Shown here: in pieces, positions 5,659-11,280 of the stretch
Position numbering within the stretch: position 1 is the stretch's first letter
How the letters are laid out: every line of letters starts with the position of its first letter
Origin: Erythrobacter sp. 34-65-8
GTDB taxonomy: Bacteria > Pseudomonadota > Alphaproteobacteria > Sphingomonadales > Sphingomonadaceae
DNA length: 12,762 nt
Direction of reading: 5' to 3'
Assembly: GCA_002278985.1 (NCBI GenBank)
Contig: NCJP01000042.1
Location: 1-12,762, forward strand
Notes under the pieces: generated by a model
What the model was told of the DNA's origin: nothing
What the model saw: only the letters and a program-made list of their open reading frames with translations
The model's database searches: none
Translations under genes and position numbers: made by a program

Positions 5659-7239
5659 ATGGAACGGCTTCCCGCTCTGATCGGCCGCTACCCGCGCCTT
5701 GCCGCGCTCCTGTTCGGGCTGCTTGCGGCAACCGGGTTTCCCCCGCTCGGCCTGTGGCCGCTGGCCCTGCTGGGCATGGCGGGCCTGTTCCATCTGGCGG
5801 CAGGGGCCCAGAGCGTCCGCCGGGCCGCCCTGCTTGGCTGGCTGTTCGGGGTGGCGCACTTCACCCTCGCCAACAACTGGATCGCGACCGCTTTCACCTA
5901 CCAGGCTGAAATGCCGCAATGGCTGGGCTGGATCGCGGTGCCGCTGCTGGCGCTCTATCTGGCGGTCTATCCCGCGCTCGCCGCCGCTGCGGTGCGCTGG
6001 CTGGGGAAAGGCACCGCTTCCGGCCTGCCGCTCGCCTTGCTTGCGGCAGGCGCCTGGACGGTCAGCGAATGGCTGCGCAGCTGGGTCTTTACCGGCTATG
6101 CATGGGATCCGTTCGGGCTGGCCCTGCTCGGCCCGTTCGACCGTCCGGGGCTTGCGGCGCTCCTGCCGTGGCTGGGCACTTATGCCTTGTCCGGCCTTGC
6201 GGTGCTGCTCGGGGTTGGCCTGTGGCATCTTCTGGCCTCGCGCCGCTGGCTTGCGGGCGGGGCGGCTCTCGTCTTGATGACCGTCGGCATGTACCTGCCA
6301 GCGCCGCAGCAGCGCGACGGCACGCTCGCCTATACCCTGATCCAGCCTGACATCCGGCAGGAAGAGCTCGACGATCCGACCAAGTTCGAGGAGCAGTTCC
6401 AGCGCATCGCGCGGCTCACCGCGCGCGCCGATCCGCGCGAGCGGCGGCTGGTGCTGTGGCCCGAATCGGGCGTGCCCGACTACCTGCGCGATGGCTATCC
6501 CCAGCGCTATTATGACCGGATGACCGCCGGGGGAGACCCGAAGTTCGCCCGCTTCCGCATCGGCCGCACCATCGGCCCCAACAGCCTGCTGCTCACCGGC
6601 GCGGTCGACCTGGAGATCCGCGATGGCCGGGCAGCGGGAGCGCGCAATGCGGTAACCGCGCTCGACAGCAGCGGGCGGATCGTCGGCGGATATGACAAGG
6701 CGCACCTTGTGCCCTACGGCGAATACCTCGCCCTGCGCTGGCTGCTCGAGCCGCTCGGCGCGACCCGGCTGGTGGCGGGGACGATCGACTTCTGGCCCGG
6801 GCCCGGCCCGCGCACGCTCGACCTCGGCGCCTATGGCCGGGCCGGGATCCAGATCTGCTACGAGATCGTGTTTTCAGGCCAGGTGGCTGATCGCGCCAAC
6901 CGGCCCGATTATCTGTTCAACCCGTCCAACGATGGCTGGTTCGGCAGCTGGGGCCCGCCCCAGCATCTGGCCCAGGCGCGGATGCGGGCCATCGAGGAAG
7001 GGCTGCCGGTCCTGCGCTCCACCACCACCGGAATCAGCGCAGTGATCGATGCACAGGGCGTGGTGCGCCAGCATATCCCGATGCATCGGGCCGAGAAGAT
7101 CGAGGGCGTAATCCCGCCTGCCGCGGCGCCGACGCTGTTCAGCCGCCTTGGCAACGCCTTGCCGCTGGCCTGGGCCTTTCTGGCGCTGGCTGCATCGGTG
7201 TTTGCATCCTCGGTTGCCATGCGCCGGCGCTCTCGCTAA
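5659..7239 (+). CDS. lnt: Apolipoprotein N-acyltransferase
   Basis: Inner-membrane enzyme that adds the third acyl chain to the N-terminal cysteine of lipoproteins, the last step of lipoprotein maturation. The 526 residues are close to the usual length (512 in E. coli). Residues 1-215 contain the hydrophobic helices typical of the N-terminal membrane domain. The periplasmic nitrilase-like domain runs about 225-485, with the Glu-Lys-Cys triad in its standard contexts: E269 in LVLWPESGVPDY, K347 in GYDKAHLVPYGEYL, C400 in GIQICYEIVFSG. NPSNDGWFG (421-429) and the following SxxxxQHLAQARMRAIE-like block are also conserved. A final membrane helix spans 497-518. The start ATG 5659 follows GAGGGGCGG. 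It likely shares a transcript with the DUF4167 gene upstream. The candidate metK promoter lies over its last codons. Confidence 0.95.
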   Translation: MERLPALIGRYPRLAALLFGLLAATGFPPLGLWPLALLGMAGLFHLAAGAQSVRRAALLGWLFGVAHFTLANNWIATAFTYQAEMPQWLGWIAVPLLALYLAVYPALAAAAVRWLGKGTASGLPLALLAAGAWTVSEWLRSWVFTGYAWDPFGLALLGPFDRPGLAALLPWLGTYALSGLAVLLGVGLWHLLASRRWLAGGAALVLMTVGMYLPAPQQRDGTLAYTLIQPDIRQEELDDPTKFEEQFQRIARLTARADPRERRLVLWPESGVPDYLRDGYPQRYYDRMTAGGDPKFARFRIGRTIGPNSLLLTGAVDLEIRDGRAAGARNAVTALDSSGRIVGGYDKAHLVPYGEYLALRWLLEPLGATRLVAGTIDFWPGPGPRTLDLGAYGRAGIQICYEIVFSGQVADRANRPDYLFNPSNDGWFGSWGPPQHLAQARMRAIEEGLPVLRSTTTGISAVIDAQGVVRQHIPMHRAEKIEGVIPPAAAPTLFSRLGNALPLAWAFLALAASVFASSVAMRRRSR

Positions 7240-7242
7240 CAA
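7214..7242 (+). promoter_or_regulatory. Candidate metK promoter
   Basis: TTGCCA (7214-7219, five of six matches to TTGACA), a 17-bp spacer and TAACAA (7237-7242) lie over the end of lnt. The predicted transcription start is near 7249, giving a leader of about 33 bases before the metK ATG at 7282. The ATAAAG/CTTTAT dyad would then begin about 4 bases after the start point, a typical position for a repressor site. Confidence 0.5.
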
Positions 7243-7252
7243 CGGGGCACAC

Positions 7253-7268
7253 ATAAAGCTTCCTTTAT
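7253..7268. promoter_or_regulatory. Perfect dyad upstream of metK, candidate SAM/SAH-responsive operator
   Basis: ATAAAG (7253-7258), CTTC, CTTTAT (7263-7268) form a perfect 6-bp-arm dyad in the 42-bp gap between lnt and metK, AT-rich in a GC-rich chromosome. From memory, the ArsR-family regulator SahR, which responds to S-adenosylhomocysteine, binds AT-rich palindromes of this general form upstream of methionine-cycle genes in Proteobacteria; I could not check the exact consensus. As RNA the same bases could form a short hairpin, and GGGG (7244-7247) could pair with CCCC (7278-7281) abutting the ATG, so a cis-acting RNA is the alternative. Confidence 0.6.
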
Positions 7269-7281
7269 ATCGGGACTCCCC

Positions 7282-8526
7282 ATGCGCAGCAGCTTCCTCT
7301 TCACGTCGGAAAGCGTTTCCGAAGGACACCCGGACAAGGTTTCGGACCAGATTTCCGATTCGATTGTCGACCTGTTCCTGTCGAAGGACGCCGAAGCGCG
7401 GGTTGCGTGCGAAACGCTGACCACCACCCAGCGCGTGGTGCTGGCCGGGGAAATCCGCTGCAAGGGCGTGTTCGAGAACGGTGCATGGGCTCCCGGCGCG
7501 CTGGAAGAGATCGAGCAGACCGTGCGCAACACCGTGCGGGAAATCGGCTACCAGCAGGACGGGTTCCACTGGCAGACGCTGACCTTCGAGAACCACCTGC
7601 ACGGGCAGAGCGCGCATATCGCGCAAGGGGTCGACGCCGGCGGGGAAGGCTCCAACAAGGATGAGGGCGCGGGCGATCAGGGGATCATGTTCGGCTATGC
7701 CAGCGACGAGACGCCCGACCTGATGCCGGCCACGCTCGACTACAGCCACAAGATACTTGAACGCATGGCGGCTGACCGCAAGAGCGGTGCGGCCCCGTTC
7801 CTCGAGCCCGACGCCAAGAGCCAGGTTACCCTGCGCTACGAAAACGAAAAGCCGGCCGAGGCGACCGCGATCGTGGTCTCCACCCAGCACGCGGTCGATT
7901 ACTGCATGCCCTGGACCGACGGCGACAAATCCGGCGGTGACGCGGCGAAGTATGCGCAGCTGGAAGCCTACGTGAAGGGCGTGATCGCCGATGTGCTCCC
8001 GGCCGGGCTGCTGACTGCGAACACGGTCTATCACATCAACCCTACCGGCCGGTTCGAGATCGGCGGGCCGGATGGCGACGCCGGGCTGACCGGGCGCAAG
8101 ATCATCGTCGATACCTATGGCGGCGCGGCCCCGCACGGCGGCGGCGCGTTCAGCGGCAAGGACCCCACCAAGGTGGACCGCTCAGCCGCCTATATCACCC
8201 GCTACCTTGCCAAGAACGTGGTCGCGGCCGGCCTGGCGCGGCGCTGCACGATCCAGATCGCCTATGCCATCGGGGTGTCGGAGCCGCTGTCGCTCTATGT
8301 CGACCTCCACGGCACCGGCAAGGGCGTGACCGAGGCCCAGCTGGAGCAGATCCTGCCCGGACTCGTCCGCCTGACCCCGCGCGGCATCCGCACCCACCTC
8401 GGCCTGAACAAGCCGATCTATCGCACCAGCGCCGCCTATGGCCACTTCGGCCGCAAGCCGGAGGGCGACCTGTTCCCCTGGGAACGGACCGATCTGGTAG
8501 ACCGGCTCAGGGCCGCAGCGGGCTGA
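7282..8526 (+). CDS. metK: S-adenosylmethionine synthetase
   Basis: Makes S-adenosylmethionine from methionine and ATP, releasing phosphate and pyrophosphate; cytoplasmic and usually essential. The 414 residues exceed the 384 of E. coli MetK; I recall alphaproteobacterial forms being somewhat longer. ATP and metal motifs are present: GHPDK (15-19), [12 protein letters not shown] (129-140), and the phosphate-binding loop [19 protein letters not shown] (286-304). The start ATG gives [19 protein letters not shown], the expected beginning. It probably has its own promoter over the end of lnt. Its product is the methyl donor used by PrmC upstream, a metabolic but not obviously regulatory link. It converges on scoB, with 28 bp between stops and no clear terminator. 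Confidence 0.97.
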   Translation: MRSSFLFTSESVSEGHPDKVSDQISDSIVDLFLSKDAEARVACETLTTTQRVVLAGEIRCKGVFENGAWAPGALEEIEQTVRNTVREIGYQQDGFHWQTLTFENHLHGQSAHIAQGVDAGGEGSNKDEGAGDQGIMFGYASDETPDLMPATLDYSHKILERMAADRKSGAAPFLEPDAKSQVTLRYENEKPAEATAIVVSTQHAVDYCMPWTDGDKSGGDAAKYAQLEAYVKGVIADVLPAGLLTANTVYHINPTGRFEIGGPDGDAGLTGRKIIVDTYGGAAPHGGGAFSGKDPTKVDRSAAYITRYLAKNVVAAGLARRCTIQIAYAIGVSEPLSLYVDLHGTGKGVTEAQLEQILPGLVRLTPRGIRTHLGLNKPIYRTSAAYGHFGRKPEGDLFPWERTDLVDRLRAAAG

Positions 8527-8554
8527 TCAAACGCCCGGCTAAGCAAGATCCCGG

Positions 8555-9202
8555 TTAAGTGAGATAATGCGCGGTCGTCTTGGCGGCCACGTCCTCGGCG
8601 CTTACGCCCGGGGCCAGTTCGATCAGGCGGAACGGGCTGGCGTGATCGGGGCGCTGGAACACCGCCAGGTCGGTGATCACCATGTCGACCACGTCCCGGC
8701 CCGTCAGCGGCAGGGTGCAGGCGGGTATGAACTTGGAGCTGCCGTCCTTGGCGCAGTGTTCCATCACCACGATGATCTTCTTGACCCCGGCAACGAGGTC
8801 CATCGCCCCGCCCATGCCCTTGATCATCTTGCCGGGTACCATCCAGTTGGCAATGTCGCCGTTCTCGGCCACTTCCATCGCGCCGAGCACGGTCAGGTCG
8901 ATGTGCCCGCCCCGGATCATGGCAAAGCTCGCCGCGCTGTCGAAATAGGCGCTGTGCGCCAGTTCGCTGATGGTCTGCTTGCCGGCGTTGATCAGATCGG
9001 CGTCGACCTCATCGTCGAGCGGGAACGGCCCGATACCGAGCATTCCGTTCTCGCTCTGCAGGGTCACGTCCATCCCGTCCGGGATATGGTTCGCCACCAG
9101 CGTCGGGATGCCGATGCCGAGGTTGACGTAATATCCGTCCTGCAGCTCCTGTGCAGCGCGGGCGGCCATCTGGTCGCGGGTCCAGCCTGACGTATCGGTC
9201 AT
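8555..9202 (-). CDS. scoB: 3-oxoacid CoA-transferase subunit B
   Basis: Beta subunit of a class I CoA-transferase that moves CoA from succinyl-CoA to acetoacetate or a related 3-oxoacid, allowing ketone-body or polyhydroxybutyrate breakdown products to enter central metabolism. The 215 residues fit the usual ~216. ATG 9202 begins [20 protein letters not shown]. The catalytic glutamate is E51 in the SENGMLGIG motif. Conserved segments [31 protein letters not shown] and [14 protein letters not shown] are present. The frame could extend upstream to 9400 but would overlap the phosphatase gene, so I reject it. It lies 4 bp after the stop of the phosphatase gene, clearly in one transcript with scoA. 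The 3-oxoadipate transferase subunit PcaJ is similar in sequence and cannot be fully excluded. Confidence 0.92.
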   Translation of the reverse strand: MTDTSGWTRDQMAARAAQELQDGYYVNLGIGIPTLVANHIPDGMDVTLQSENGMLGIGPFPLDDEVDADLINAGKQTISELAHSAYFDSAASFAMIRGGHIDLTVLGAMEVAENGDIANWMVPGKMIKGMGGAMDLVAGVKKIIVVMEHCAKDGSSKFIPACTLPLTGRDVVDMVITDLAVFQRPDHASPFRLIELAPGVSAEDVAAKTTAHYLT

Positions 9203-9206
9203 GGGT

Positions 9207-10124
9207 TCAGTCTTCCTTGGCCGCATCCGGTGCGGCAACGAGGGTGGGGGTAAGGAACCAGCCTTCGCCGAACAGGCTCTCGAGCGGAGCGGCGGCGGCC
9301 GGGTTGCGGAGGAAATCGAACAGTTCGTCGAAATCGCCGCGGCTGTCGCCGGCAATCGCGACCACGCAATGGGTCTGGGCCAGTTCGCGGCGGCGGGCAT
9401 CCTTGCGGTCCTCCGCGCGGCGCATCAGCAGCAGCCCGTCGCGCCCCCACGGGTCGAGCCCGCTGGCGAGCAGCTGCTCGCGGACCCGGCCAGCCTCGAT
9501 TGCGGGCACCTCGGAAGCCCAGAAGACGGCCACATCCTGCAGGCGCAGTTCGGCCAGGACTTCGGCCAGGTTCGGGTTGGCAGGGATGGCGCTGGCAGTG
9601 TCGAGCTTGCCGCCGGCCGGATCGAGATCGACCAGCACGGCCGGGGGCAGGATGGCGCACTCGCTCATCACCGGCTCCAGCGATCCCGGGCGTGCCAGCA
9701 CCGCCGACCGGCGCGGGGCATCGACCGGATCGAGCCGTGCCTGCTCGGCTGCATGGAGGTAAAAGGCGGCATAGGGATTGACCGGCTCGGCTGCAAAGAC
9801 CGACCCCGTTGCGCTGGCCGAAGTGTTTGCCGCCACAGCCGCCGGGCGTGCGCTCCGGGCGGCCGCGACCGTGGAACGCGGAGCGGGCGGGGGCGGGATC
9901 GTGACCACGGTCGGTGCGGGTTCACCTGCGATCACGGCCACCACCGGATCGGCCGGCGCTTGCGCGTTCGCGCTGGCCGGGTCGGTATCCTGCCTGTCAC
10001 GCACCAGGATGCCGCTGGCCGCGATGGCCGGAATTGCAGCCGCGACGCAGCCGCCCAGCGCGCCCGGCAGGGCCAGCAGCGCGGCCAGAAGGGTGGCCCG
10101 GTGCAGGGTCACGCGTGGGTTCAC
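9207..10124 (-). CDS. Putative HAD-superfamily acid phosphatase-like lipoprotein
   Basis: The 305 residues start at GTG 10124, which overlaps the scoA stop as GTGA. Residues 1-26 form a lipoprotein signal: basic start, hydrophobic core ([12 protein letters not shown]), lipobox LGGC with Cys26. A Pro/Ala-rich linker (about 45-110) follows. The C-terminal half resembles HAD subfamily IIIB acid phosphatases (the lipoprotein e(P4)/class B group): motif [10 protein letters not shown] (D166, D168), motif II VFWAS (S204), motif III lysine in EDRKDARR (K241), motif [13 protein letters not shown] (D260, D264). Motif I is unusual: family members have DxDET-like sequence, here DLDPA. Activity is therefore uncertain. 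If active it would dephosphorylate nucleotides or small phosphoesters at the cell envelope. Its position between the two subunit genes of one enzyme is odd. Lnt encoded nearby would complete its lipid anchor. Confidence 0.75.
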   Translation of the reverse strand: MNPRVTLHRATLLAALLALPGALGGCVAAAIPAIAASGILVRDRQDTDPASANAQAPADPVVAVIAGEPAPTVVTIPPPPAPRSTVAAARSARPAAVAANTSASATGSVFAAEPVNPYAAFYLHAAEQARLDPVDAPRRSAVLARPGSLEPVMSECAILPPAVLVDLDPAGGKLDTASAIPANPNLAEVLAELRLQDVAVFWASEVPAIEAGRVREQLLASGLDPWGRDGLLLMRRAEDRKDARRRELAQTHCVVAIAGDSRGDFDELFDFLRNPAAAAPLESLFGEGWFLTPTLVAAPDAAKED

Positions 10125-10828
10125 GCGGGCACCGGTTCGCGCACGGTGCGGAATTCGATCTTCTTGTCGTAAGGGGCGCCCAGGATCATCCGCTGGACAT
10201 AGACGCCGGGCAGGTGAATGCAGTCAGGGTCGAGGCTGCCGGCCGGCACGATTTCCTCCACCTCGACCACGCAGACCTTGCCGCAGGTTGCCGCCGGCAC
10301 GTTGAAATTGCGCGCGGTCTTGCGGAAAACGACATTGCCGGTCTCGTCAGCCTTCCACGCCTTGACGATGGCAAGATCGGCGAAGATGCCGCGTTCCAGG
10401 ATGTAATCCTGCCCGTCGAATTGCTTCACTTCCTTGCCCTCGGCCACCAGCGTGCCGACCCCGGTCCGGGTGTAGAAGCCGGGAATGCCGGCCCCGCCTG
10501 CGCGCATCCGTTCGGCCAGCGTGCCCTGGGGGCAGAACTCCACCTCCAGCTCGCCGGAAAGGTATTGCCGCTCGAATTCCTTGTTCTCGCCCACGTAGCT
10601 GGAGATCATTTTCCGGACCTGCCGGGTGCGCAGCAGCTTGCCGATGCCTTCGTTGTCGATCCCGGCATTGTTGCTGGCGAAAGTCAGGCCGGTGACGCCC
10701 GAGTCGCGGATCGCGTCGAGCAGGCGTTCCGGAATGCCGCACAGGCCAAAGCCTCCGGCGGCGATCAGCATGCCATCGCGCAGCACGCCGTCGAGTGCGG
10801 CGGTGGCATCGGGATAGAGCTTGTTCAT
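10121..10828 (-). CDS. scoA: 3-oxoacid CoA-transferase subunit A
   Basis: Alpha subunit of the same CoA-transferase as scoB. The 235 residues match the usual ~233. ATG 10828 (MNKLYPDATAALDGVLRDG) is preceded by GGAG at good spacing. The CoA-transferase glycine-rich signature is in LIAAGGFGLCGIPE (21-34), followed by FASNNAGIDNEGIGKLL, SSYVGENKEFERQYLSGE, PQGTLAERMRAGGAGIPGFY and the end of the fold with KTARNFNVPAATCG. It is the first gene of the scoA-phosphatase-scoB unit. ScoA is the likelier name than PcaI because no other 3-oxoadipate pathway gene is near, but both have the same fold and similar motifs. Confidence 0.92.
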   Translation of the reverse strand: MNKLYPDATAALDGVLRDGMLIAAGGFGLCGIPERLLDAIRDSGVTGLTFASNNAGIDNEGIGKLLRTRQVRKMISSYVGENKEFERQYLSGELEVEFCPQGTLAERMRAGGAGIPGFYTRTGVGTLVAEGKEVKQFDGQDYILERGIFADLAIVKAWKADETGNVVFRKTARNFNVPAATCGKVCVVEVEEIVPAGSLDPDCIHLPGVYVQRMILGAPYDKKIEFRTVREPVPA

Positions 10829-10849
10829 CAGGTGTCTCCGTTTGCCGAA

Positions 10850-10878
10850 CAGTTAGGCCGCCAGGCAAAAGCGGGCAA
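10850..10878 (-). promoter_or_regulatory. Candidate scoA promoter
   Basis: On the minus strand TTGCCC (10878-10873), 17 bp and TAACTG (10855-10850) follow the same TTGC-N17-TA pattern as at hisS, metK and the CDC48 gene. It would give a leader of about 15 bases containing the GGAG ribosome site. The -10 is a poor match, so confidence is low. Confidence 0.3.
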
Positions 10879-10894
10879 GGGGGCGGGTCTGACC

Positions 10895-10932
10895 ATGCTG
10901 CATTTGCGTAACAAAAATGCTGCACTTGCGAA
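10895..10932 (-). promoter_or_regulatory. Tandem 16-bp repeat upstream of scoA, candidate activator site
   Basis: ATGCTGCATTTGCGTA (10895-10910) and ATGCTGCACTTGCGAA (10917-10932) are direct repeats with two mismatches, offset by 22 bp, close to two helical turns. They end about 17 bp upstream of the candidate scoA -35 box, a place suited to an activator. The core GCACTTGC also occurs at 11026-11033 and upstream of ppa. PhaR-type regulators of polyhydroxybutyrate metabolism use TGCA-rich sites in alphaproteobacteria as I recall, which would suit scoAB, but this is speculative. Confidence 0.4.
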
Positions 10933-10991
10933 GCCATTTTGGCGCTAATTGTGGCCCCTGCACCAATCCGACCGGGTTTTGCCTCGACTAT

Positions 10992-11008
10992 GTTGCAAGA
11001 CTTGCAAC
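10992..11008. promoter_or_regulatory. Perfect 17-bp dyad GTTGCAAG-A-CTTGCAAC
   Basis: Two perfectly complementary 8-base arms around a single A lie between scoA and the orphan terminator. A one-base centre makes an RNA hairpin impossible, so this is a DNA-level dyad, probably a site for a dimeric regulator. Its half-site TTGCAAG resembles the nearby GCACTTGC motifs. Confidence 0.5.
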
Positions 11009-11021
11009 TGAGCGTGCTTAT

Positions 11022-11036
11022 TTCGCACTTGCACAA
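11022..11036 (+). promoter_or_regulatory. 15-bp motif shared with the ppa upstream region; possible -35 of a small RNA
   Basis: TTCGCACTTGCACAA is identical to the inverse of 782-796. It contains TTGCAC (11030-11035), which with an 18-bp spacer and TATGAA (11054-11059) could make a promoter reading toward the terminator at 11095. The ppa copy has no matching -10 at that distance, so the shared element may instead be a regulator site. Confidence 0.35.
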
Positions 11037-11125
11037 TATGTGCGCCCCCGGCATATGAAGCAGGCCTTTTAGGCATCCTCTCCCAAGACTTTCCAGCCCC
11101 GGCCCCAGTGGTCGGGGCTTTTTTC
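11031..11125 (+). ncRNA. Candidate small RNA ending at a strong terminator
   Basis: A strong terminator (11095-11127) on the + strand has no + strand protein gene before it; the nearest gene upstream, scoA, runs the other way. The bases before it could form two hairpins, GCACA-ATA-TGTGC (11031-11043) and GCCT-TTT-AGGC (11064-11074). A C/U-rich single-stranded stretch with CCTCTCCC (11076-11083) follows, of the kind that can pair with ribosome-binding sites. The 5' end is uncertain: the TTGCAC/TATGAA promoter would start it near 11066 (about 60 nt), an upstream start near 11030 would give about 95 nt. I recognise no known family. Confidence 0.4.
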
Positions 11126-11127
11126 TT
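11095..11127 (+). terminator. Rho-independent terminator
   Basis: AGCCCCGGCC (11095-11104) pairs with GGTCGGGGCT (11110-11119), with one G-T pair and the loop CCAGT. It is followed by TTTTT then CTT. This is the best terminator in the window. The T-run is on the + strand only, so it ends + strand transcripts. Confidence 0.85.
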
Positions 11128-11216
11128 GCCCTCCGGGTGTCTGCCATACGCCCTGATAGCAGGGCCCAGTCGGTCATTATGGCACTTCGCCGGGCACGTC
11201 CGGGCGCTCCTTACGT

Positions 11217-11249
11217 TTGCATCCCGCAGGCCCAATACCTAGCTTGGGC
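11217..11249 (+). promoter_or_regulatory. Candidate promoter of the CDC48-like gene with overlapping dyad
   Basis: TTGCAT (11217-11222), 17 bp and TAGCTT (11240-11245) fit the local TTGC-N17-TA pattern and would give a leader of about 29 bases. A 6-bp dyad GCCCAA (11230-11235) / TTGGGC (11244-11249) overlaps the -10 and could be an operator. Both are weak on their own. The stretch 11128-11216 before it shows nothing else I can name. Confidence 0.3.
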
Positions 11250-11280
11250 TGGCAAGCGAAGAGATGGGAGCGAGCGCCGC

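Noticed and set aside
6874..8136. 420-codon minus-strand frame
   Set aside because: It is opposite metK and the end of lnt, both of which have full sets of family motifs.
8527..8554. Bidirectional terminator between metK and scoB
   Set aside because: CCCGGCTAAG and CCCGGTTAAG are short direct repeats, not an inverted repeat, and no T-run follows.
10895..10948. 17-codon frame (MLHLRNKNAALAKPFWR)
   Set aside because: No ribosome-binding site; it is produced by the tandem ATGCTGCA repeat upstream of scoA.
10990..11058. 22-codon frame (MLQDLQLSVLISHLHNMCAPGI) ahead of the orphan terminator
   Set aside because: No ribosome-binding site precedes it and its start lies within the GTTGCAAG dyad. 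It could matter only if the transcript begins further upstream.
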